DNA of 64,000 nucleotides from contig NZ_JAPEPO010000003.1 in NCBI RefSeq assembly GCF_026340095.1, positions 1,054,001 through 1,118,000 of the forward strand. The letters are read 5' to 3'. Under the pieces are notes generated by a model that worked only from the letters and a program-made list of their open reading frames with translations, made no database searches and was not told the DNA's origin. This document shows positions 18,601 to 25,508 of this stretch, one piece after another. Every line of letters begins with the position of its first letter. Positions within the stretch are counted from its first letter, which is position 1. Both the position numbers and the translations under genes were made by a program. Origin of the DNA: Streptomyces sp. NBC_01446. GTDB taxonomy: Bacteria > Actinomycetota > Actinomycetes > Streptomycetales > Streptomycetaceae.

Positions 18601-19655
18601 AGCTCCCTGACCAGCTCGGGCATGGTCTCGGCGTAGTCGACGACGAGGAGCAGCGGGTGCTGCACGGTGCGCAGCGCGTCCAGGTCGCGTGGCTTGTGGC
18701 GTACCTGTCCGGCCACCCAGCCGCGGTTCCGCAGCCGCGCCATCACCTGTCGCGCCAGTCGGGTCTTGCCCTGACCGCCCGGGGCGGTGATCACGCGCAC
18801 AGCGGTTGCGCCATCGGAATCCGCCAGGCACCACTGCTCCAGATCGGCGAGGGTGTCCTCCCTGCCGTGGAACGACACGACCTCGGTGTCGGCCCGCAGC
18901 AGCATGGTGGGGGACGTCACCTCCCGTTTGGGCGGCGCCGACTCCAACAGGCCTGCGAGCTCCACCGGTTCGGGCTGCGGGTCGACGGAGGTCGCCTCCC
19001 GGACCACGGCGCGGAAGTCGGCGCAGGCCAGCAGGTCCTCGCTGCGGGTGTACGTGAGCCGGGTCCCGTGGCGCGGCCGGCGGTCCGCGCGCACCACACC
19101 GAGCAGCAGCCTCCCGCGCTCCTGGAAGAGGGCCGCGCCCGACATCCCGGACCATGAGGTGATGTTCGCGGCGGTCTCGTGGTCGAGCCCAGTGGTGTCG
19201 AATCCCAACAGGCCGGCGTCGTCGATGATTTCGGCGATCCTGCCGCCGTGCGGCCTGACCCGGCCGAGCAGTTGCTCGCGGTTCCGGCCGCCGTCCGCGG
19301 CCCGCTGCTGCCGGGGGAACCCCGTGGCGGTGACCCGCATCTCGGAACCGCCCGTCACGCACCAGCCCCAGCGTTGCGGGCGGCGGCCGAGGGCCCCGCG
19401 CAATGTGGCGGGCGTGGACCACTCGGGGTGATCGGCCGGGATCTCCAACAGGGCGGCGTCCACGGCCTCGTCCTGCCGTCGCCACCGCACCACCACCGGG
19501 AACCGTGCCGCCGAATCCCTCAGCGCCACAGTGATCTCGGCCCGCGTTTCCGGTGGCGGCAACAGATGCGCGGCGGTCAGGACGAGCCGCGGCGCGATCA
19601 GATAGCCACTGCCGATGCCCGCGCCGCGGACAAGAACGACCTGTTCCTCCTCCAT
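15663..19655 (-). CDS. Trypsin-like protease / STAND NTPase / TPR fusion (conflict-system effector-sensor)
   Basis: Large protein of 1,330 residues. Residues 1-220 form a trypsin-like domain with His30 (VLTAAHLL), Asp66 (DAALLEI) and Ser172 (SWSGMSGAALF), an intact triad. Residues ~250-600 are a STAND-type P-loop NTPase: Walker A APGGQGKTRLAR (Lys297), Walker B LLLVVDYAE (Asp340) and the downstream LLLLARS arginine. The remaining ~700 residues are TPR repeats. By family logic the TPRs sense a trigger, NTP binding drives assembly, and the protease is the effector. No signal peptide, so it acts in the cytoplasm. It follows trypco2 by 15 nt and precedes DUF4913 by 4 nt. The trigger is unknown. 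Confidence 0.92.
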   Translation of the reverse strand: MEEEQVVLVRGAGIGSGYLIAPRLVLTAAHLLPPPETRAEITVALRDSAARFPVVVRWRRQDEAVDAALLEIPADHPEWSTPATLRGALGRRPQRWGWCVTGGSEMRVTATGFPRQQRAADGGRNREQLLGRVRPHGGRIAEIIDDAGLLGFDTTGLDHETAANITSWSGMSGAALFQERGRLLLGVVRADRRPRHGTRLTYTRSEDLLACADFRAVVREATSVDPQPEPVELAGLLESAPPKREVTSPTMLLRADTEVVSFHGREDTLADLEQWCLADSDGATAVRVITAPGGQGKTRLARQVMARLRNRGWVAGQVRHKPRDLDALRTVQHPLLLVVDYAETMPELVRELREQTEEARHPVRLLLLARSLGSWRTRATGALPETRLHALSTGAADREHAFLRAARDLSSRLAEVTGETDVDWARLPDALPAAVRGAGLRAETALTVQMAALAALLRHVRVPQPAGDALESQLLWHEQKYWQDSAEEWGMGRRAQRLQARAVAAAVLCPAQDEREARATIARLLPDEPAWLTADIAAWLRDLYPPPEGRYWGRLEPDRLAEYQASEQVIDDAGLLGRLLAGAPDHQQVQALTVLARSAVAHANEGRTREARIVIDRLRETVRPAPAGEPHSTGRLTADEPLTATALRAHSDALPEQSHVLREYALDVARELSRLCRTTGDSPQALRDRAWALHNLAERHMAVGDWEEARVAAGDAAALRRTQVDDGTSTHRTEWADSLLALSQARRMTRHLMEAHDAGDQALGLFRTLAAQGGEDGEKRERGLVRALINQSQVVWRLDPSAIPFDQIARSDDHTDEAVRRARTLAARHPDLDPLLLTKALAERGANLWRLQRHSEALSLSEEAAETARRLARENPDAYAADLASALMGLAVDYSNATRPPGEAMALVREAIELLRPLAGDLPGVHRSTLAQMLHNLAWEQFDAGDAAAARESIAEAVEHRRALMRQPYGTPVPTLAQSVSALATYHASAGDHRAAVEGFEEALATYERTELPLSASDLKNQSGTALKLAHSYDALGRSADALTALNQALAVRHRLREYAPSLYTEGYATALHDLSDLYRKYDRPVAERILLRQAQPLYRRLSRVTDEGREGLAWCLHDLGTSYATSWATADRAVTSLREAYELRAGLSARDARHEEDLAGTCAQLARALLMTSSFHEAVRIAEHEVSLRSRLSVTNRARHERPLCFALLRLAEGRASTGNEAEAWHTALQAEQACLTLVDRPGEPPAERALLLCRLARALSLCGRRDWRRAARAERPARRAIRIYRRLVDQDPRTHQADLTWALNTLTRVLERLGRHAGAIDVQLRKGA

Positions 19656-19670
19656 CAGCCCACCGCCGTG

Positions 19671-19979
19671 CTAGTCGACGTCGCCCACGGCCACGTCTCC
19701 GCCGCCGCGACGCTCCGGATTCAGACGCAGGGTCACGCGTTGGGCGGACCGCTTCGACCGCTCCTGGCGGCCGTTGGCCTCCACGACGCCGAACCGCAGG
19801 GCCCCGCCGCCATTTCGCGTGCGCACCAGCTCGACCTCGAACTCCGCGGTGATCTCGCCCAGCACGAAGCGCAACTCCGAGCCCTGGCCGCGGCGTTGCG
19901 CCTCCGACAGCTGGGAACGCAACACCTCGATGGCGTCAGCCAGGTCCAACCAGTCCTCGTCGCGTTCCCTGCTCGCCAT
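19671..19979 (-). CDS. Trypco2 (trypsin-co-occurring domain 2) protein
   Basis: Small protein of 102 residues. WLDLADAIEVLRSQLSEA, LRFVLGEITAEFEVEL, LRFGVVEA and the ending RVTLRLNP are the hallmarks of the trypco2 family, defined by its association with trypsin-STAND conflict proteins. It is predicted to act as a partner or substrate of the protease. It is the first gene of the operon. The start ATG at 19979 has a purine-rich GAGGGGTAGGG upstream. A perfect palindrome lies 24 nt before the start. Confidence 0.88.
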   Translation of the reverse strand: MASRERDEDWLDLADAIEVLRSQLSEAQRRGQGSELRFVLGEITAEFEVELVRTRNGGGALRFGVVEANGRQERSKRSAQRVTLRLNPERRGGGDVAVGDVD

Positions 19980-20002
19980 GCCCTACCCCTCGTCACGACT
20001 TC

Positions 20003-20020
20003 AGCATGGGCACCCATGCT
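20003..20020 (-). promoter_or_regulatory. 18-bp perfect palindrome upstream of trypco2
   Basis: AGCATGGG (20003-20010), CA, CCCATGCT (20013-20020) is a perfect inverted repeat 24 nt before the trypco2 ATG. A TAGCAT hexamer overlaps its promoter-distal edge on the minus strand. It suits a dimeric repressor site or a 5'-UTR hairpin. No regulator gene is adjacent. Confidence 0.45.
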
Positions 20021-20143
20021 AGTGATCCTGGTCAACTCTCACCCCTACAAGCCGTCATCCCGCACGAAACGCAGACAACGATCCGCGGAACGCCGAACCG
20101 CGGCCGCCCCATCGGTGCTGTTCGAAGGGGAAGACACCGCAAC

Positions 20144-20842
20144 TCACCCTTCCTGTACGAGGCCAAGAACGGCACGCAGAGCGTTCGGTCGTCGATCGAC
20201 GGGCAGGTGGTCGACCAGATGAACCGGACACCCGAGCGCCGCAGCCCCCGCGTCCGCGACGCGATCGTCGCCGACCATGAGGACCTCCTCGGGCGGCAGC
20301 CCGAGCTTGTCGCAGGCCGCTCGGAAGAGCCCCGGATCCGGCTTCTGCACCCCGTGTTCGAAGGAGAGGACGTACGCGTCGACGAGACCGTCGACAGCGT
20401 GGTCACGGAAGACGGGCCGCAGGTCCCAGCCGATATTGCTCACCACAGCGACCGAAACGCCCTGCCCACGCAGAGCGCGGAGAGTCCCCTCGGTATCGGG
20501 ATAGGGGCGCCATGCGGCCGACGTGCGGTGCCGGTCATACAGCGCCTCGGCCAGTTCCGCCGACGGAAGGGACGCCTCTCGGGCGAGAGCGGTATAGGCA
20601 GCGCGGTGTTGCTCGGCGCTGAGGTCCCGTTCACGCCACAGCCCCTCGAGATGCGACGGCAGCGCGCGAGGCGGAGCCCCTCCGGGCAGAGCTCCGGCCT
20701 CGGTCAGCCGACCGGCACACGCGGCGAGTTCGTCCGCACTCATATCGAGTCCGGCCTCGGCAACAACCGCTCCCAGCCACTCGGAAACCGACTCGATGCG
20801 GAAGAGGGTCCCGGAAAAGTCGAACATCACACCTTTGACCAT
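20144..20842 (-). CDS. HAD-IA family hydrolase
   Basis: Soluble phosphatase-like protein of 232 residues. Motif I is MFDFSGTLF, with the nucleophile Asp but Ser in place of the usual second acidic residue. Motif II is VVSNIG, motif III the Lys in VQKPDP, and motif IV MVGDDRVADAG. An alpha-helical cap lies between. I choose ATG 20842 with GAGG upstream over a GTG nine codons earlier. Substrate unknown. Confidence 0.85.
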   Translation of the reverse strand: MVKGVMFDFSGTLFRIESVSEWLGAVVAEAGLDMSADELAACAGRLTEAGALPGGAPPRALPSHLEGLWRERDLSAEQHRAAYTALAREASLPSAELAEALYDRHRTSAAWRPYPDTEGTLRALRGQGVSVAVVSNIGWDLRPVFRDHAVDGLVDAYVLSFEHGVQKPDPGLFRAACDKLGLPPEEVLMVGDDRVADAGAAALGCPVHLVDHLPVDRRPNALRAVLGLVQEG

Positions 20843-20924
20843 GCCGGTGATCCTCGCCTTCCCCGTCACCGGTGCGCAAGCCCGGCAGTGGGCCAGGAAA
20901 CGGACGACGCTCCTGGCGACTTCG

Positions 20925-21806
20925 TCACGGCTTCCGGTACGTCACCAGCGCCGTGGCGTCACCGAGGTTCCTGAGCTCCATCGGCCCGCCGGCAGTCGCC
21001 ACCACGTACTCGGAATTGAAATCCTCGGGCGGGCAGTACGTGGTTTTCTCGCCCTCCAGGACCTTGGCTCCCCTGGGCTGCACCCGGTCCTCCCAAATGT
21101 TGATCAAGTCCATGCGGACCTTGCACGTGGGGCCCTTGAGCATCGTGACCGTGGCCGACGCGGGCACGTTGAGCTTGCTCTGCCGGAAGGTCACCTGGTG
21201 GCTGCCGTCCTCGGCGCGCCAGGTGCCGAGGAACCGCTCACCGAGCTTCTTGTACGTGGTGGTGACCTCGCCGAAGCCCTTGCCTGCGCGCCAGTCGAGC
21301 GTCGTCGTGCTGGCCGACGACTTGTTCGAGAACGTCGCCGATTTCCCGTCGCGGGCGATGTCGACCCGGTCCCAGCCGTCCCAGTTCTTGGCGAGGTGAG
21401 TGTCCCACTTCCCCAGTCCACCGGTGCCGACGGCGGCGACGCTCTCCGTCGGTGGCTCGCCGTCCCGGCAGTACTGTCCGAAGTTGGCGCGGACGGTGAC
21501 GGTGGCGCGCTTTGCCTTCAGGTCGATGCCCTGGCAGGGGTCGGTCTTGGTGGCGTAGACCGTCTTCGCGTGGGACCAGGGCTTGCCGCCGGCGCTCCGG
21601 TGCCGTTCGAGCAGGCCCGTACCGGCCTGGTAGCGCAGGGAGACCCGGCGTCCGTCGGACAGTTCGATGACCGCCTCGTCATCGGTGTCCTTGACGACCC
21701 GTGCCGCGCCGGGCGGCGCGGCCGAGGCGTCGCCCTGACAGGCGGTGATGCCGGCTGTGGCCAACAGCACGGCCCCGGCGACACCGAAGACACACTCGCG
21801 TTGCAT
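20925..21806 (-). CDS. Predicted lipoprotein of unknown function
   Basis: Exported protein of 293 residues. The N-terminus has a hydrophobic stretch ending ATAGITACQG, an acceptable lipobox with Cys23. The mature part contains scattered cysteines (DPCQGID, QYCRDGE, PTCKV, YCPPED) that may form disulphides, and a beta-rich pattern. I do not recognise a family. It lies 110 nt downstream of the YciI gene on the same strand. Confidence 0.75.
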   Translation of the reverse strand: MQRECVFGVAGAVLLATAGITACQGDASAAPPGAARVVKDTDDEAVIELSDGRRVSLRYQAGTGLLERHRSAGGKPWSHAKTVYATKTDPCQGIDLKAKRATVTVRANFGQYCRDGEPPTESVAAVGTGGLGKWDTHLAKNWDGWDRVDIARDGKSATFSNKSSASTTTLDWRAGKGFGEVTTTYKKLGERFLGTWRAEDGSHQVTFRQSKLNVPASATVTMLKGPTCKVRMDLINIWEDRVQPRGAKVLEGEKTTYCPPEDFNSEYVVATAGGPMELRNLGDATALVTYRKP

Positions 21807-21916
21807 TTACGTCCTTCAAGCATCGAAGTGAACTCTCGGATAACTGACGCACGCGGGGCCGGAATCGTTGCACGGCTCGCCGGTCTTCCGCTCTCAGGGC
21901 AGGGTGAGGGCCGTCA

Positions 21917-22465
21917 TCACCGCCTGCCGCCGAACTGCCAGTTGTGGACCTCGATCTCGGCGTAGAGACCCACGGTCAGAACGGCGCATGCCGTGTCCGG
22001 GTCCGGCGCCCGGACCAGCGCCGCCGTACCCAGCCAGGTGGCGCCGTCGTCGGACAGCAGAGGCCCGTACGCGATCAAGTCGTCCTCATCGGCGGGCACA
22101 TCGAGGTCGGCAGCCTGCCCGGCACCGAGGCCGAGCACCAGGTACCGGTTTCCTTCGGTCGGGCCGCCGGGGTAGTCCCACATGGTGCGTCCGAGCCTGT
22201 TGCGCCACCGGCGCAGCATCACATCCCGGTACACGCCGGCCTGATAGCCGGGTTCGTCGAACGCGAACGCGCGTGCCGCGGCGGTGTCCGGCAGGTCGAC
22301 GATGTGCACACTCCCCGTCGGCTCCTCGCCGTCGCTGCTGAGCGTCGGGCCGCGCGCGATCAGCTCTTTGCCGTACCGGTCCATGTAGGACCAGTGGTCT
22401 TCCAGCAACTCATCGCGTAGCGCGAGGGAGTCGAGACGATCGCGGTGATAGCAGAAGAACTCCAT
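21917..22465 (-). CDS. YciI family protein
   Basis: Protein of 182 residues with an N-terminal YciI domain: MEFFCYHRDR, LLEDHWSYMDRYGKELIARGPTL, HIVDLPD, YRDVMLRRWRNRLGRTMWDYP. The family has a ferredoxin-like alpha+beta fold; its activity here is unknown. The ATG at 22465 gives the usual family N-terminus (ME-F-CYHRDR). In-frame ATGs at 22486 and 22498 are alternatives, none with a strong ribosome site. Confidence 0.8.
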   Translation of the reverse strand: MEFFCYHRDRLDSLALRDELLEDHWSYMDRYGKELIARGPTLSSDGEEPTGSVHIVDLPDTAAARAFAFDEPGYQAGVYRDVMLRRWRNRLGRTMWDYPGGPTEGNRYLVLGLGAGQAADLDVPADEDDLIAYGPLLSDDGATWLGTAALVRAPDPDTACAVLTVGLYAEIEVHNWQFGGRR

Positions 22466-22654
22466 GCGCACACTCTGTCCCACCATGCCCTGCGCCATCT
22501 CGCAGTCGCCCTGATTCGGCCTGCGAGCTAGGCCACCTGAACGGGCAGCCCACCTGTCCGGGCAGGCTGGCCTGATCGGACAGGTCAACCGGCCCGGCGG
22601 TCGCCCGGAGAGCACCGCCGGGCCGGGCACACCTCGTCGTCCGTCCGGACCGAG

Positions 22655-23128
22655 TTATCCCAGCTGGCCGGGCTGGTAGTCGCCGGCCGGCGTCTGGATG
22701 ATGACGTTCCCGCGGTTGAACGCGTTGATGATGGCGATCTGCGACACGAGGACGACGAGCTGGTCCTCGTCGTAGTACTTGGCGGCGTTCGCCCAGACCT
22801 CGTCCGAGACACCACCGGCCGCGTCGGCGAGGCGGGTGCCCTGCTCCGTCAGCTCCAGCGCCGCACGCTCGGCCTCGGTGTAGACCGTGGCCTCCCTCCA
22901 CGCCGCGACCAGGTTGAGGCGCGTCGAGGTCTCACCGGCGGCAGCGGCGTCCTTGGTGTGCATGTCGAGGCAGCCGCCGCACCCGTTGATCTGGCTGGCA
23001 CGGATCTTCACCAGCTCCAGCGTCGCATGCGGCACCGACGACTCGGCGAGCACCTGGTTCGCCGCGATGATGTGCTTCCAGATCTTCATGGCCGCCGGGT
23101 TGCCGAACATGTTCAAACGGGCGTTCAT
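22655..23128 (-). CDS. Carboxymuconolactone decarboxylase / AhpD-like protein
   Basis: Protein of 157 residues with the AhpD-like peroxidase core: ELVKIRASQINGCGGCLDMHTKDA. The CxxC-x-x-x-H arrangement is that of redox-active members. Likely a thiol-dependent peroxidase or alkylhydroperoxidase. The start ATG at 23128 has GGAGG nearby. A TetR gene lies upstream on the same strand. Confidence 0.9.
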   Translation of the reverse strand: MNARLNMFGNPAAMKIWKHIIAANQVLAESSVPHATLELVKIRASQINGCGGCLDMHTKDAAAAGETSTRLNLVAAWREATVYTEAERAALELTEQGTRLADAAGGVSDEVWANAAKYYDEDQLVVLVSQIAIINAFNRGNVIIQTPAGDYQPGQLG

Positions 23129-23249
23129 CGTGAACTCCTCCGTCGTTACCGATGCCTACACCCCTATGACGGAACAGCTCCGCGCGCTGTGACATGACCG
23201 CATGTGACCTGCGTCTCCACGTCCAGCGCTGCGTGAGCGGCCACCGACG

Positions 23250-23303
23250 ACGAGGTTCACGGCATGAACGAGGTTCAAGGGATGAGCGAGGTTCACGGGA
23301 TGA
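23250..23303. repeat. Three 18-bp tandem repeats at the TetR 3' end
   Basis: Three near-identical units (23250-23267, 23268-23285, 23286-23303) of the form ACGAGGTTCACGGGATGA. The third overlaps the last codons and stop of the tetR gene; the other two extend the array beyond it. It looks like slippage duplication of the gene end. Confidence 0.7.
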
Positions 23304-23916
23304 GCGTCGCGATGCCCGCGCAGAGCAGGTCCAGGCTGCGGGTGAACTTCTCGTCCGGGGGCTGGGCGGCCGCGGCGGCGAACGTCCGGGGGAAGCGCTG
23401 GCTCAAGGCGGCGATGTCCTCGCCGGTGACCGGCGTCGCGGGCGGCTCGCTCTGCTCCTGGAGCACATAGCCGGTGACGTGGCTGAGGACAGTGTCGGCA
23501 GCGGTGCCGCAGTGCTCCGGAGGGACGCCGGCCTCGGCGAGGGTGTCGAGCAGCCGCTCCATCAGCGAGAGCGCGCCGGGACTGAGGGTCTTGGGGCTGC
23601 CGGCGAGCATGATCGCCCCACCGGGGTGGTGCTGGATGCTCTGCCGTACGGCGACGGCCTGCGCGGTGACCCGTGTCTGCCAGCGTTCCTGCCTGGGCAG
23701 TTGGGCCAGTGCCGCGGTACCGGCGTCGTACGCCTGCCGGGCCACGCGGTCGGCCATCAGCTGGAGAAGCGATGCTTTGTTCGGCACGTGGTAGTAGAGG
23801 CTGCCGGCGTGCACATGGAGCCGGTCCGCGACCTGCCGTATGGAGAAGCCGTGGTAGCCGGTCTCGGCGAACACCGTCATCCCCGCGTCGACGATCCGGT
23901 CTGCAGTCAGCTTCAC
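23293..23916 (-). CDS. TetR/AcrR family transcriptional regulator
   Basis: Repressor of 207 residues. The HTH is GFSIRQVADRLHVHAGSLYYHVPNKASLLQLMAD, and the C-terminal domain resembles TetR_C_1 (tetracycline-repressor type). It is divergent from the rhomboid-like membrane protein gene. A 19-bp perfect inverted repeat sits 28 nt before its start, so it likely controls itself and the divergent gene. The ligand is unknown. Confidence 0.9.
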   Translation of the reverse strand: MKLTADRIVDAGMTVFAETGYHGFSIRQVADRLHVHAGSLYYHVPNKASLLQLMADRVARQAYDAGTAALAQLPRQERWQTRVTAQAVAVRQSIQHHPGGAIMLAGSPKTLSPGALSLMERLLDTLAEAGVPPEHCGTAADTVLSHVTGYVLQEQSEPPATPVTGEDIAALSQRFPRTFAAAAAQPPDEKFTRSLDLLCAGIATLIP

Positions 23917-23944
23917 GACCGCAGTCTAGCGAGCACGAACAGCT

Positions 23945-23963
23945 TTTCAAACACTGTTTGAAA
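23945..23963. promoter_or_regulatory. TetR operator
   Basis: TTTCAAAC, ACT, GTTTGAAA: perfect 8-bp arms with a 3-bp centre, between the divergent tetR and membrane-protein genes. AT-rich against a very GC-rich background, and of the size bound by TetR dimers. Confidence 0.7.
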
Positions 23964-24028
23964 GCGGCCGAGGTCGCGCTACTGTCACGATCAGCGAATC
24001 GACGGGGGAACGAAGGGGGGTGGTGACG

Positions 24029-24841
24029 ATGGGCAGCGTGCTGTTCAGCGTGACCACGGCGGCACTGATGGTGCTGATGTTCAAGGGTGGTCTGGCTCTA
24101 GTCGGTGAGACCACGCTGGGCAGGCGACGGATTCCCTGGGCGGCCGTGGGCCTGACCGGGATCGCGCTCGCCGGGGTAGTCCTCCAGCTCTGCTGGTCGG
24201 GGGCGATGGGGGCGCTCGACGCGGACCCGGCGAAGTCCGGCTGGTGGCGCGTGGTCACCTCGGTCTTCATGCAGAACGGGGGCTTCGGCGGGGCGGCGTG
24301 GAACATCGCGACCCTCGCCGCCGTCGCAGGCTTCGCCGAGTGGTTCTGGGGTGCGCCGCTGACGCTCTGTCTGTTCGCGGCGGGCATTCTGCTGCCCGAG
24401 CGGATCGACGCGCTGTGGGGCCAGACCTCCCACAGCACCGACCCCCGCAACTTCGCCGGCAGCTCGGGCGCTACGTACTTCCTGGGCGCGACACTGGCCG
24501 CGGCGCTGCTGCTGCGCGGTGGCGCCGACGAGGTGCCCGGCAAGGGCTCCCAAGGCATGGGACCCGACGCCGAGGCCTCAGCCGACGAGGGCTCGCCCCG
24601 CAAGACCGCACGCGAGACGGCCAGTAAGAACCGTCTGCTCGCGCTCGCCGTGCCCATGCTCGGGCTGGCGATGTGGTTCACCCAGGGGAACGGCCACGGG
24701 CTGGTCGCCTGTTACGGGTTCGCCCTCGGGGCACTCGCCTGGGTCGCGTTCCGTACGGTCCTGCGCCCGGACCGTGACCTGCGACAGCCGCCGCGCACGA
24801 CGATGGCCGGGCTCGTCGGCCGGGCCCGGAGCGCCTCTTGA
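24029..24841 (+). CDS. Rhomboid-like membrane protein
   Basis: Integral membrane protein of 270 residues with about six hydrophobic segments. Rhomboid-like landmarks appear in the right order: AWNIATLAAVAGFAEWFWG (helix with the oxyanion-type Asn), AGSSGATYFLGA (GxSG-type serine) and NGHGLVACYGFALG (catalytic-type His). A long hydrophilic loop (about residues 165-200) separates the last two, which is unusual. I choose ATG 24029 with GGGGGG eight nt upstream; GTGs at 24020 and 24023 are alternatives. Protease activity is an inference. It is divergent from tetR and shares its operator. Confidence 0.7.
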   Translation: MGSVLFSVTTAALMVLMFKGGLALVGETTLGRRRIPWAAVGLTGIALAGVVLQLCWSGAMGALDADPAKSGWWRVVTSVFMQNGGFGGAAWNIATLAAVAGFAEWFWGAPLTLCLFAAGILLPERIDALWGQTSHSTDPRNFAGSSGATYFLGATLAAALLLRGGADEVPGKGSQGMGPDAEASADEGSPRKTARETASKNRLLALAVPMLGLAMWFTQGNGHGLVACYGFALGALAWVAFRTVLRPDRDLRQPPRTTMAGLVGRARSAS

Positions 24842-24847
24842 CATGCT

Positions 24848-24867
24848 CCTCGGGCTGAAGCTCGAGG
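24848..24867. repeat. Right-end hairpin of the tnpB element
   Basis: CCTCGGGCTGAAGCTCGAGG is a stem-loop just beyond the tnpB stop, matching the terminal hairpin of IS1341/IS605-type elements in Streptomyces. It may mark the element end and the 3' part of the guide (omega) RNA. Confidence 0.55.
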
Positions 24868-25381
24868 ATTCTGGCCGTCCCGCGGGTTGCTGTGCCGCTA
24901 GGCGGCAGGGCATCCTGCTGGGATTCCGTGGCTTCTTGTTTCTTCGCGTTGGGCCAGAACGGGTTCTGGTCTTACCTTCGCTCCGCAGGCCGTTACCGCG
25001 AGTCCGGCGGCCTGTTTCACATTCTTGGCGGCGTTGACATCCCGGTCATGCCGGGTGCCGCAGGCGGGGCAGGTCCACTCGCGTACGTTGAGCGGCTTGG
25101 GCCCGTCGTGGTGTCCGCAGGTCGAGCACACCTGGCTGGTGGGCTCGAACCGGTTGATCTTGATAAAGGTCCGCCCGTACCGGGCCGCCTTGTAGGCGAG
25201 CATGTTCACGAACTGTGACCAACCCGCGTCATGGACGGACTTGGCCAGCTTGGTGCGCGCAAGGCCCTTGACCGACAGGTCGTCCACGGCGATCGCGTGA
25301 TTCTCGCGGATCAACCGGGTGGAGAGCTGATGGTGGAACTCCTTGCGCGCATCAGCCACCTGCGCATGCACGCGGGCAACC

Positions 25382-25386
25382 TTCAG
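25382..25386. repeat. Target-site duplication, left copy
   Basis: TTCAG next to the left inverted repeat; the matching copy is at 27059-27063. In tnpB orientation it reads CTGAA. Confidence 0.85.
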
Positions 25387-25435
25387 CCCGGATCCACCGG
25401 CTTGATGTCTGTGGATGACTCTCGGGGAAACGAGA

Positions 25436-25503
25436 AAGTGCCTTGTGACCTGCGATGATGGGGTTTCTCTAGGACCACATCAGGCACGATCGACAAGGCA
25501 CTT
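25436..25503 (+). promoter_or_regulatory. Stem-loop in front of the IS1380 transposase start
   Basis: AAGTGCCTTGT (25436-25446) pairs with ACAAGGCACTT (25493-25503), ending 6 nt before the ATG at 25509. An RNA read in from outside would fold over the start region, as in the fold-back inhibitors known from IS10-type elements. Confidence 0.45.
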
Positions 25504-25508
25504 CCGAG

